DNA from: Flavobacterium pectinovorum
GTDB lineage: Bacteria; Bacteroidota; Bacteroidia; Flavobacteriales; Flavobacteriaceae
DNA: 64,000 bases
Assembly: GCF_900142715.1 (NCBI RefSeq)
Contig: NZ_FRBX01000001.1
Span: 930,001 to 994,000, forward strand
Reading direction: 5' to 3'
Shown piece after piece: positions 51,458 through 58,782 of the stretch. Below the pieces are notes generated by a model. That model saw nothing but the letters and a program-made list of their open reading frames with translations, made no database searches and had not been told where the DNA came from. A program made the translations under genes and the position numbers. How positions within the stretch are numbered: the first letter of the stretch is position 1; each line of letters opens with the position of its first letter.

Positions 51458-52579
51458 TTAAAGTCCAAAACGATATTGAAGACCACCTAAAACCTGAGTG
51501 CGGCTACCTAAAAAACCACATTCTACTCTTAGCATAATATGCTTATTGTATTGAAATTGAGATCCAACAATAAAATTCCACATATCTTTTGGTCTTTTCT
51601 GAAGGGAATATTGAACAGACGAATTATCTATTGTACTTATAGCGCCATCCAATGAAGTTAAAATGTTCCCTGCAGATTCCAGCGCGCGGTTTGCAGTATT
51701 ATGTTTGGCAATATTTGCCGGATTATTTTGCTGCGCAGGTGTTAACGTGTCCCACCAATTATCGACTTTAGTTTGGTTTTCATCAACTTTTGCAAAACCA
51801 TTATCTACTTTTTCCTGAAGACCATTTACGTCAAAAATATCCGAGAAAGGAATATTTCCTTGTGTGTCACCGGAGATATGAACCCTAAAACCGCCAACCC
51901 AAACAGCAATATTTCTGTCTGGTTTAGGTAGTTTAAAAGTTTTACCCAATCGTGGTCCAAAAACATACGAAAAAGCAGGTTTGTCTAACGCGCTCACGTC
52001 GCTCCAGGACATATTCATATCAAGTGCCAGCCAACCGCCGCCAATACCAATTGTGGGAGTTAACCCAAATCCGAAAGTAGTGATGTCAAAATTTGCTTTT
52101 GTATTAAAACTGGCTATTTGCGACCAGTTATTATCTGCGTCAGGAACCCAGATTCCGGCATTAATTTTTGTTGTTGATGTACCTTTACCAAAAATCCCAT
52201 AAATATTTAAAAAAGGAAGCAGCCAGATATCAGGCCTAATCGTAAGGGCTCCGGCTTCTACAGTAGATTTATCAAATCGTACAATTTCATCTAAGTTATA
52301 TTGAGGACCATTATTAAAACCAACTTCCAGACCATTGATTACAATTTCAGAATCCTGCCAGAAATAATTAACCGAAAGTCCGGCAGAGTAGGGCAGTTTG
52401 TAACCTTTTTGAGCTACTTTTTCGCCCCAAATAGGTAAGGCATATGGGTATTCTTCTACTTTAAGGCTGTCTTTAAGCTGTTGATTTTTTTGTCCAACAA
52501 TTTTTTCGGTGTAAACCTGACCGAAAACATGGATACTACAAAATAATAAAGAGGCGAATATTAGTTTATTGTATTTCAT
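51458..52579 (-). CDS. Hypothetical outer membrane beta-barrel protein
   Basis: The product is 373 residues with a signal peptide (LIFASLLFCSIHVFGQ). The strands are typical of outer membrane proteins (YSAGLSVNYFWQDSEI, ALTIRPDIWLLPFLNIYGIFGKG, FNTKANFDITTFGFGLTPTIGIGGGWLALDMNMSWSDV) and it ends in a barrel-type Phe (LGGLQYRFGL). An Asn/Asp-rich helical insertion (EKVDNGFAKVDENQTKVDNWWDTLTPAQQNN) probably faces outside or the periplasm. It is first in the two-gene operon with the PorT-like gene. The substrate is unknown. Confidence 0.75.
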   Translation of the reverse strand: MKYNKLIFASLLFCSIHVFGQVYTEKIVGQKNQQLKDSLKVEEYPYALPIWGEKVAQKGYKLPYSAGLSVNYFWQDSEIVINGLEVGFNNGPQYNLDEIVRFDKSTVEAGALTIRPDIWLLPFLNIYGIFGKGTSTTKINAGIWVPDADNNWSQIASFNTKANFDITTFGFGLTPTIGIGGGWLALDMNMSWSDVSALDKPAFSYVFGPRLGKTFKLPKPDRNIAVWVGGFRVHISGDTQGNIPFSDIFDVNGLQEKVDNGFAKVDENQTKVDNWWDTLTPAQQNNPANIAKHNTANRALESAGNILTSLDGAISTIDNSSVQYSLQKRPKDMWNFIVGSQFQYNKHIMLRVECGFLGSRTQVLGGLQYRFGL

Positions 52580-52903
52580 TGACTTAGTGTTATAACGTTA
52601 ATTAATAGAACTGCGTAAAATAAATAGGTACTAATGTAATCTTGGAAATCTTGTTATTTCAAATGAAATAATTGGGTTTAATTTTTAGGATGTTTCTGAA
52701 TTCTGTAGCCAGAATTATATGTTAATTATTGTTAAAGTTAAACAAATTTTCTTTTAAATTGTAATATTTTTCTAATAAAATAAATTTTAATGGTTGGGTA
52801 AAATGTTAATTTATAGGTGTATATGTAGTTCTTACAAATAAAAAGGACAAAAGAAAAATTTCCTTTTGTCCTCAATAAATAGTTTTAAAAATCTGTAGTT
52901 AAA
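52580..52903. other. Gene-free spacer with terminator
   Basis: An intrinsic terminator for the minus-strand gene that follows occupies 52839-52873 (AGGACAAAAG / CTTTTGTCCT with a T-run on the minus strand). The rest is AT-rich and must contain the promoter of the outer-membrane operon; I cannot identify it. Confidence 0.6.
52839..52873 (-). terminator. Intrinsic terminator of the TerB-type operon
   Basis: Minus-strand stem AGGACAAAAG / CTTTTGTCCT followed by TTTTATTTG, 30 nt after the last gene of the 56884-52904 operon. Confidence 0.82.
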
Positions 52904-53113
52904 TCAATCTTCCCATCCGCAAAGCGTTAAACCATAACCTTGTGCCTGAGATTCAGATACCTTAGTTAGTTCATGTCTGCAGGCCGTTAAACCACGACAA
53001 TGTTCTTTATAATGGTATTTTTTTGCACCTGTTGGCCCGCAGATATATACCTTAGTCTCAACAGGCCGAAAAGAACTCAGAACTATAAAAAGCAGGATTG
53101 TACTATATTTCAT
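52904..53113 (-). CDS. Small exported Cys/His protein (CRGL motif)
   Basis: The start is the ATG at 53113 (signal peptide MKYSTILLFIVLSSFRPVET), giving 69 residues. The mature part is VYICGPTGAKKYHYKEHCRG, then LTACRHELTKVSESQAQGYG and LTLCGWED. The pattern Cys...His..xHC...C.H...C is that of a small metal- or disulfide-stabilised domain known in many flavobacteria with no assigned role. A second Cys-rich protein heads the same operon at 56884. It is last in the operon. Confidence 0.72.
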   Translation of the reverse strand: MKYSTILLFIVLSSFRPVETKVYICGPTGAKKYHYKEHCRGLTACRHELTKVSESQAQGYGLTLCGWED

Positions 53114-53141
53114 TTTAGCAGGTTTTTGGTGATTAAGGCAA

Positions 53142-53552
53142 TTATTCAACTTTTAAGTAGTATTCATTTCCATTTTTGTCTGTAGCTTTAAGTTTTCCGT
53201 AATCAATCCATTCTGTGTTAATTTCGATATCATTAATTGTATCAAATAGTAAAATTCCAGCGCCGTATTTACCTTCAACATTGATGTTTCCGTAAACAGA
53301 ATCACCTTTGGTATTCACGCCTTTTACATCATAATTATACTCGTAATGACCAGAGTTTCCGGTTCTGTATTCGTATTGATATTCTGTGTCTACGTGATAT
53401 GTTTTTGCTTCCTGCGGCGTAATCACTTTTCTGTCATCAGGTGTGATTACTTCTTTGTAAAACGATTTTATTTCAGGTGGTGGAAGTTCTCTTTTGCAAC
53501 TTAAAAACGAGAGAACAAAAGCAAATAATGTAATTTTAAATTTCACAGGCAT
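53142..53552 (-). CDS. Hypothetical lipoprotein
   Basis: The product is 136 residues with a lipobox (FVLSFLSCKRE). Tyr-rich beta strands (TYHVDTEYQYEYRTGNSGHYEYNYDVKGVN) and a second part TIND IEINTEWIDYGKLKATDKNGN give a small beta domain with no recognised family. It is part of the TerB/VWA operon, 54 nt after the VWA gene. Confidence 0.7.
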   Translation of the reverse strand: MPVKFKITLFAFVLSFLSCKRELPPPEIKSFYKEVITPDDRKVITPQEAKTYHVDTEYQYEYRTGNSGHYEYNYDVKGVNTKGDSVYGNINVEGKYGAGILLFDTINDIEINTEWIDYGKLKATDKNGNEYYLKVE

Positions 53553-53606
53553 TTTTTGATAAATGTAATTAGAAGGAATGTTTTGGGATAGCGTAGTTAT
53601 ACGTGA

Positions 53607-54503
53607 TTAATTAGGTTTTTTTAAGATGAAGTCCTGAATAATTTTCTCCATATTAGATGGTAAATCAGCATTTGTAATTTCAAAATGCTTTATATTCATT
53701 TCTGTAAACCATTTTGTCCAATATGCCTTGATTACTTTTTCTTCATACGGATTTTTTTTATCAGGATTAATACCTAAAACTAATACTTCCAAATTTGATA
53801 AATTACCCTCAATTTTTATAAAACCAAAATCCTGTTCATCAAATTTTTTCTTCCAATTTTGTGTATTTAAGCCGTTTTTCCGAATCAGTTCAGGTGTAAT
53901 ATAAGAGGTTCTTTTGCCTTCTGTTACAACCGTATTTTCATGAAACATATATCCATCTGTCAATACGATTAATATATTTCGATATTTATCTTCAACACAT
54001 TGATCTTTTACTTTAGTATCAAAAAAATTCCAAATATCAGAACCAATATAATTGTCATCTTTTATGGCAGAATTATATATTTTGGACGTTTTTGCTGCGT
54101 AATTTTTATTGATGGAATTCAGAAAATCTTTTGAAGCATTATTTTTGTCAACAGCTATTTTTAAGCTCGCAGATATCGAATTAATTGCAGGATCTAAAGG
54201 TTCAGGATTAAAAAACAATTGAATTTTATCGTCCATTTGTTTTATTTTTTTTACTTTCAGATGTTGCGTAAAAGTTTCCGCAACTGATTTTATATAACCC
54301 AAATCTCTTTGATAATATTCCATTGTAGGATTTGGATTTTTTGCAAGGCTAATTCTATCCGATAAATCAAGCAATAAACTGATATTGTAATTTTCGTTTG
54401 CATCTTTTTTAATTGTAACAGTTTTTGCAGTGTTATCTGGATCTTTTTTACATGAGCAAACAAAAAATAATAACACAAATAGTAGAGGTAAAATTTTTTT
54501 CAT
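53607..54503 (-). CDS. VWA-like lipoprotein
   Basis: The product is 298 residues with lipobox FFVCSCKKD. Residues about 40-270 look like a von Willebrand A domain: first strand and metal motif ISLLLDLSDRIS (Asp46, Ser48), and later NILIVLTDGYMF with Thr-Asp-Gly at about 182-184. The MIDAS DxSxS is altered to DLSDR. It would face the periplasm or surface. It lies 5 nt after the four-TM gene and two genes from TerB, a pairing known in Ter-type stress systems (established for the families; role here inferred). Confidence 0.75.
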   Translation of the reverse strand: MKKILPLLFVLLFFVCSCKKDPDNTAKTVTIKKDANENYNISLLLDLSDRISLAKNPNPTMEYYQRDLGYIKSVAETFTQHLKVKKIKQMDDKIQLFFNPEPLDPAINSISASLKIAVDKNNASKDFLNSINKNYAAKTSKIYNSAIKDDNYIGSDIWNFFDTKVKDQCVEDKYRNILIVLTDGYMFHENTVVTEGKRTSYITPELIRKNGLNTQNWKKKFDEQDFGFIKIEGNLSNLEVLVLGINPDKKNPYEEKVIKAYWTKWFTEMNIKHFEITNADLPSNMEKIIQDFILKKPN

Positions 54504-54508
54504 GATAA

Positions 54509-55774
54509 TTAGTTTTTAGAATAAACCAAGTGTTGAAAATCAGGATCAACCAGGTTTAATTTGGTAAGATGCTCTTCAGATGAAGTTTCGCAATTTTCTA
54601 ATAATTCAGTTTTTTGATTATGTGCCAATGCAATTTCTGTATTAATTGCCTGAAACCATCCTTCTTTATATTGATGATGATAATGAAGATATTCTTTTAC
54701 CGGAAAAACAAATCCGTCTATTTTAGACTGCAATTCGGAGATTTTTCCGTTGATTGTAATTACTTGTTGTTTGAAATCATTGATTTTATTGATTATATCA
54801 ACTTTTAATTTTTCCAAATCAATTTGTTTTTCTTTTCGGCCTCTTATAAATGCTCTGATTTTATCAATGTTTTCAAATTCTTTCATTACAAAATCAAATA
54901 CTAATCCCCAGATAATGTACACTACAAATCCCGCAAAAATGATCATCCAGAACTCAGATTCTCCTAATGCGATATTTAAATCATATGGATCTGAATCTGG
55001 AGTTTTATTGAATTCATATATTTTTTTCTCAATTATATATGCTAATAATCCATCAAACAAAAATGTTGTGGTGAAAAGGGCAATCATTCTGATTATATTT
55101 TTATAACCTTTTGTTTTTTGTACCATATGAATAACATAACCTAATCCCATAAATACAAACGGAATTGTTACTACCAAAACTCCTTCAAGCCAGCTTGCTT
55201 TAAATGAATTGTTTAAGGCGTCAGCATCAAAAATTGCCGCAGTTAAACTATCATCAGCAAATTCTTTGAAGAAAGCAGAATAGGAAGCAGAAATATAAAA
55301 CACCAATAAATAAAGCGTAATTGGTAATAAAAGAAATAAGCCAATATAAAACTGCGCCTTTAAATCTTTACCATCTTCAATTCCGTACTTATCAGGATTG
55401 CGTTTTACTTCGATGATTTCGGTTTTGATCAGATCGATTTGGTCATTAATATCTTGTTCTTTCTTTTCAAAAATACCAATCGCAGCTTCCGATTTTTTGA
55501 GCTCAGTTCTGTTTTTTTCCTGTTCTTCTCGATAAGGCTGTTTTAATTTATCTTGTTCCAGTTTTTGTTTTCTGCATTGATCTTCAAAGCTCATATATAA
55601 ATTTTGAAGGCATGCTTTTAAAACAATTGGTTTACCTGTTGCTTTTACAGATGCAGCAAAACCACTTTGATAATAAGTTATTCTTATTTGTTCTCTGTCA
55701 TCTTCGTTTTCCTCAAAAGCAACAGGAGAATCTTCTGTTTTTTTAAGACTAAATAGTTGTGTAAGTGATTTCAT
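54509..55774 (-). CDS. Four-TM membrane protein with flanking coiled coils
   Basis: The product is 421 residues. A soluble start (1-60) leads to coiled coil about 62-125 (QCRKQKLEQDKLKQPYREEQ, then EKNRTELKKSEAAIGIFEKK). TM helices lie at about 141-163, 196-218, 227-248 and 273-296. A second coiled coil occupies about 300-352 (IRAFIRGRKEKQIDLEKLKV, then DIINKINDFKQQVITINGKI). I do not recognise a named family. The architecture suits an inner-membrane scaffold linking cytoplasmic TerB to the periplasmic VWA lipoprotein encoded on either side (3-nt and 5-nt gaps). Confidence 0.78.
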   Translation of the reverse strand: MKSLTQLFSLKKTEDSPVAFEENEDDREQIRITYYQSGFAASVKATGKPIVLKACLQNLYMSFEDQCRKQKLEQDKLKQPYREEQEKNRTELKKSEAAIGIFEKKEQDINDQIDLIKTEIIEVKRNPDKYGIEDGKDLKAQFYIGLFLLLPITLYLLVFYISASYSAFFKEFADDSLTAAIFDADALNNSFKASWLEGVLVVTIPFVFMGLGYVIHMVQKTKGYKNIIRMIALFTTTFLFDGLLAYIIEKKIYEFNKTPDSDPYDLNIALGESEFWMIIFAGFVVYIIWGLVFDFVMKEFENIDKIRAFIRGRKEKQIDLEKLKVDIINKINDFKQQVITINGKISELQSKIDGFVFPVKEYLHYHHQYKEGWFQAINTEIALAHNQKTELLENCETSSEEHLTKLNLVDPDFQHLVYSKN

Positions 55775-55777
55775 AAC

Positions 55778-56173
55778 TTAAGCGTTTAATTGACTAATAA
55801 TTTCTTCTTTCTGAATATTTTTCTGAACGCAGTCAATCAAATAATCCGATAGATCATTGATGTTTTCATCCAAAAAATTAAATTTTCTGCAATACTTTTT
55901 AAGCATATTTAATTCGTCTTCAGTAATCTTTCCGTCTGCCCAAATAATTCTCGTAAAATCATATAAATATTCAATACGAGTGTTTAAGTCTTCTGGAATA
56001 AGTAATTCTGTGGTAATTGGATTGAGAAAAAGTTTATCCAGTTCTTCCCTCGGAATCCCGCGTTCATCTGCAAAATGATATAACATTTGCAATTCTAATA
56101 CATCAAACTGATCATCGGATAATGCCATTTGATACAATCTTAAAAAATGGCTTTTTAATTCTAGTGTTATCAT
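55778..56173 (-). CDS. TerB-like helical protein
   Basis: The product is 131 residues. Two tandem helical motifs, LRLYQMALSDDQFDVLELQMLYHFADERGI and DFTRIIWADGKITEDELNMLKKYCRKF, are the duplicated acidic signature of TerB/DjlA-like domains (metal-binding acidic loops D.xxD...E). The fold acts as a cytoplasmic sensor or adaptor near membranes. It is the fourth gene of the minus-strand operon and immediately precedes the four-TM gene. Confidence 0.8.
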   Translation of the reverse strand: MITLELKSHFLRLYQMALSDDQFDVLELQMLYHFADERGIPREELDKLFLNPITTELLIPEDLNTRIEYLYDFTRIIWADGKITEDELNMLKKYCRKFNFLDENINDLSDYLIDCVQKNIQKEEIISQLNA

Positions 56174-56184
56174 TGTTTAAGATC

Positions 56185-56457
56185 TTATTTTAAATTTTCG
56201 CATGCGATTCCGTCACTGTCAGAATCCAGGTTTTTATAACAGCTTTTATTGCTATCATAAGTTGCTTGTGCAGCAGCACGACTAGAAAAATCGCCGCATG
56301 TTTTTGTGGGGCAATTTGAACCAGATCCACCTGCGTTACTGGTTGTTTCTCCTGAATCTGATGATTCTGAACATGAAATTATTAATCCCAATAGTAGTAT
56401 GGCTAAAAAAATTCCTGTATATTTTATTCTGCTGTTCATTATATTTAATGTTTTCAT
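56185..56457 (-). CDS. Excalibur-like lipoprotein
   Basis: The ATG at 56457 is chosen because it overlaps the DUF4236 stop (ATGA), indicating coupling; an ATG at 56439 is possible. The product is about 90 residues with lipobox GLIISCSES, a Gly/Ser/Thr-rich linker, then CPTKTCGDFSSRAAAQATYD and SNKSCYKNLDSDSDGIACEN. That last part is an excalibur-type calcium-binding loop (DSDSDGIACE). It is probably surface or periplasmic. Confidence 0.8.
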   Translation of the reverse strand: MKTLNIMNSRIKYTGIFLAILLLGLIISCSESSDSGETTSNAGGSGSNCPTKTCGDFSSRAAAQATYDSNKSCYKNLDSDSDGIACENLK

Positions 56458-56675
56458 ATTATATAAATTAAAAAGGTTATTATTCCTGTAAATGCAAATA
56501 GTAACATGCATCCGCTATTTTGATATCGTACTCCAGATATACCTGTTTTTAGTGAATATCCGTTTTTACCAAATGTTCCCATTTTTGTTCTTAAACTTGG
56601 AGAAATTCCGGATTGGCTAATGTTTAATCCAAGTCCTCCTCCAAGTTTTATTCTTTTTTGAAATCGAAAGCCCAT
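56454..56675 (-). CDS. DUF4236 small membrane protein
   Basis: The product is 73 residues from the ATG at 56675. MGFRFQKRIKLGGGLGLNIS, then QSGISPSLRTKMGTFGKNGY and SLKTGISGVRYQNSG, is the DUF4236 domain, here followed by a TM helix (MLLFAFTGIITFLIYII). DUF4236 has no known function. It lies 5 nt after the Cys-rich gene and overlaps the next gene by 4 nt. Confidence 0.82.
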   Translation of the reverse strand: MGFRFQKRIKLGGGLGLNISQSGISPSLRTKMGTFGKNGYSLKTGISGVRYQNSGCMLLFAFTGIITFLIYII

Positions 56676-56680
56676 GTTTA

Positions 56681-56884
56681 TTAGCTTGTATGGCAATCGT
56701 TGCAACAAGTTTTGCAGCCATTTGATTTAGAATAAGTTTTTTTTGCTTCAGTAACTGCAGGTTTACAGTTTGAAAATTCTCCTAAATATTTTCTATTTGC
56801 AGAAGGTAAATAACGACAATCGTCTGTGTGAACTTCATGATCTCCATTTGATTGTTTAGTTTGATTAACATAATACTTTTTCAT
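56681..56884 (-). CDS. Small Cys-rich protein (HTDDC...CCNDCH)
   Basis: The product is 67 residues with no signal peptide. The residues VHTDDCRYLPSANRKYLGEF, SNCKPAVTEAKKTY and NGCKTCCNDCH contain six Cys and two His in two clusters, suggesting a zinc-binding mini-domain (Ada-like spacing). It is first in the eight-gene operon. The TTACGG dyad at 56956-56971 lies 72 nt upstream. Confidence 0.72.
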   Translation of the reverse strand: MKKYYVNQTKQSNGDHEVHTDDCRYLPSANRKYLGEFSNCKPAVTEAKKTYSKSNGCKTCCNDCHTS

Positions 56885-56955
56885 GATTTTTAATTTAGAT
56901 TATTATTGTTTGAAATTTTAATTATTCAAATGTATAGTCATTAAAAATCAGTATT

Positions 56956-56971
56956 TTACGGAAAACCATAA
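56956..56971 (-). promoter_or_regulatory. Dyad TTATGG-TTTT-CCGTAA (site 2)
   Basis: Read on the minus strand this is TTATGG-TTTT-CCGTAA, upstream of the Cys-rich/TerB operon. It matches sites 1 (14897-14912) and 3 (60873-60888), differing only at outer arm positions. Proposed response-regulator operator. Confidence 0.5.
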
Positions 56972-56996
56972 CGGCTAAAAAAATAATTCTAGAAAT

Positions 56997-57018
56997 AAAA
57001 AAAGCCCCCGAAGGAGCT
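56997..57018 (-). terminator. Intrinsic terminator after the PIN-HTH gene
   Basis: Minus-strand AGCTCC-TTCG-GGGGCT hairpin followed by seven T, 26 nt past the PIN-HTH stop. It separates the signalling operon from the TerB operon. Confidence 0.85.
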
Positions 57019-57043
57019 TAAATAAATGATCGAATATGGAGAT

Positions 57044-58072
57044 TTAAATAATCCCCATATCTTTAGTTATGGAAACCAAATGAATTGTATTATTTGCATC
57101 AAAAAAAAACTTTAACTTGGCAACTTTTTTTTCAATGCCCGATAAACTTAGATATTCCCCTTTGTTGTTCAGTATTTCTTTTATTTCAGATGTATTATTA
57201 CCATTTGCTAGTAATTTAAGTATTTCAATATCCTTTGCATCAATATTGAAATCTTCTCTTTGATCATTAATAATTCTAAAATCCCTCATGTTATCATAAT
57301 TATTTGGTTCAAAAGATTCTGATATTGAAATGAGCTCTAGTTCATTTTTACTTGGAATTGATATTATTGATTCAAGATCATTAAAATCTCTTAATGCTTG
57401 TGATAATTTATTAAAAACTTTTATTTCTATATTTGGATTTAATTGAATGAGATCATTTTTTAAAATTGGATTTAAATATAATATATCTTTATTTTCGGTA
57501 TAATAATCTTGATCTTTTGAAACTATCCAAACGCGATTAACATTTGGAACTATATTTAAAAGCATTTCCCAAGATAATTGATCACCTAATGGATCATTTT
57601 TTTTTCCGGGTGGATTACCAATTTCTTTTCTTAGTCTTGCTTTATTTAAATTATCAATTGATGCCTTTTTGGATGTATTGTATAATAATGACAATGCTTT
57701 AGAGACGTTATCTTCTGATGATGAAACATTTTGAAGTGTTTCATTTAGTATCTGCAGAAGTTCATTGTTAGAGTTTTTAATTTGTATTTCTAATTCTTTC
57801 CTTGAACTATTCCAAGATATTAATTTAGACGAATTATCTTTATCTAAATGTTCTGGGAGTATTGTATTTACTATTGATACTTGTTTTATATAATTATCGA
57901 TTGATTGTTTAAAAACATTTAGTTTGTTTCTATCGATTTCATATTTGAATTGTTCAGTAAAAAAGACTTTATCTTTAACTTCTATTATGGAATCCAATAG
58001 TTTTTTAAATTCAGGTCTATTTGAGTTATAGAACCCTAGAAAAATATTGGCATCAATGTACAATATGTTCAT
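57044..58072 (-). CDS. PIN-domain / response-regulator-type HTH chimera
   Basis: The product is 342 residues. Residues 1-230 look like a DUF4935-type PIN nuclease: YIDANIFLGFYNS (Asp7), FKYEIDRNK (Glu45), NDPLGDQLSWEML (Asp160/164), VWIVSKDQDYY (Asp187/189), so the acidic quartet appears intact. Residues 277-342 are a helix-turn-helix tail nearly identical at its end to the neighbouring response regulator (ending HLVSITKDMGII in both). The nucleotide sequence of the two 3' ends is also similar. It may be a DNA-binding nuclease or a regulator whose PIN part replaces REC. It is 34 nt after the regulator gene. Confidence 0.78.
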   Translation of the reverse strand: MNILYIDANIFLGFYNSNRPEFKKLLDSIIEVKDKVFFTEQFKYEIDRNKLNVFKQSIDNYIKQVSIVNTILPEHLDKDNSSKLISWNSSRKELEIQIKNSNNELLQILNETLQNVSSSEDNVSKALSLLYNTSKKASIDNLNKARLRKEIGNPPGKKNDPLGDQLSWEMLLNIVPNVNRVWIVSKDQDYYTENKDILYLNPILKNDLIQLNPNIEIKVFNKLSQALRDFNDLESIISIPSKNELELISISESFEPNNYDNMRDFRIINDQREDFNIDAKDIEILKLLANGNNTSEIKEILNNKGEYLSLSGIEKKVAKLKFFFDANNTIHLVSITKDMGII

Positions 58073-58106
58073 TATAATTGTTTTTGTTATTTTTTAATAG
58101 ATTTTA

Positions 58107-58775
58107 TTAAATAATCCCCATATCTTTTGTAATTGAAACGAGATGAGTCGTATTATTGGCTTTAAAGAAATCTTTAAGCTTAGCGATTCTTTTTTCGATT
58201 GTGCTTTTGCTGGTTGTTTTAAAATTTAATTCTTTAAACGTATTCGAAATATCGTCTTGCGGAGTTCCTATAGACAATTGTTTTAGAATATGAATATCAA
58301 TATCATCAATTTCGTAATTGCTTTTTTCCTGTAAAGCAAAAGCAACTTCTTGAGAAATAAAGGTTTCGTTTGAAGTATACAGTAAGTTGATCGCCTTTTT
58401 TAGATCTTCAATACTGTTTAGGCCTTTTAGAACAAAAGCATCAACTCCCGCATTATCAAAAAGCGATTTGATACGGTAACTTTTATCTTCTACCGAATAG
58501 ACTATAATTTTAATATTAGGCTGTAATTCGCGCACTTTTTGTACCAATTCATCGCCATTAGCAATTTTTAGTTCGCGATGATCTGTTTTGAATGAAAGGT
58601 CACTGATTAATAAATCAAAAGGTTCGTTATCCTGAATTGCTTTTCGCACTTTCAGTAAAGCTTCATCACAGTATTTTGAATGCTGAAAATTTTCAATATT
58701 TACATCTTTTAAGACTTGCTGAATTCCTAAATTCATTGCATCAAGATCTTCAGCTATTATTACTTTTTTAAACAT
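58107..58775 (-). CDS. Response regulator with LuxR-like HTH output
   Basis: The product is 222 residues. REC spans 1-130: Glu9/Asp10 in IIAEDLDAMN, phospho-acceptor Asp59 in LLISDLSF, Ser94 in IVYSVED and Lys117 in FVLKG. The output domain (about 156-222) is a Bacteroidetes NarL-like HTH: DDIDIHILKQLSIGTPQDDI, then STIEKRIAKLKDFFKANNTT. Its gene starts 7 nt after the TPR kinase stop, so they form a two-component pair. Likely target: the TTACGG dyads (inference). Confidence 0.93.
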   Translation of the reverse strand: MFKKVIIAEDLDAMNLGIQQVLKDVNIENFQHSKYCDEALLKVRKAIQDNEPFDLLISDLSFKTDHRELKIANGDELVQKVRELQPNIKIIVYSVEDKSYRIKSLFDNAGVDAFVLKGLNSIEDLKKAINLLYTSNETFISQEVAFALQEKSNYEIDDIDIHILKQLSIGTPQDDISNTFKELNFKTTSKSTIEKRIAKLKDFFKANNTTHLVSITKDMGII

Positions 58776-58782
58776 AGGGCTT

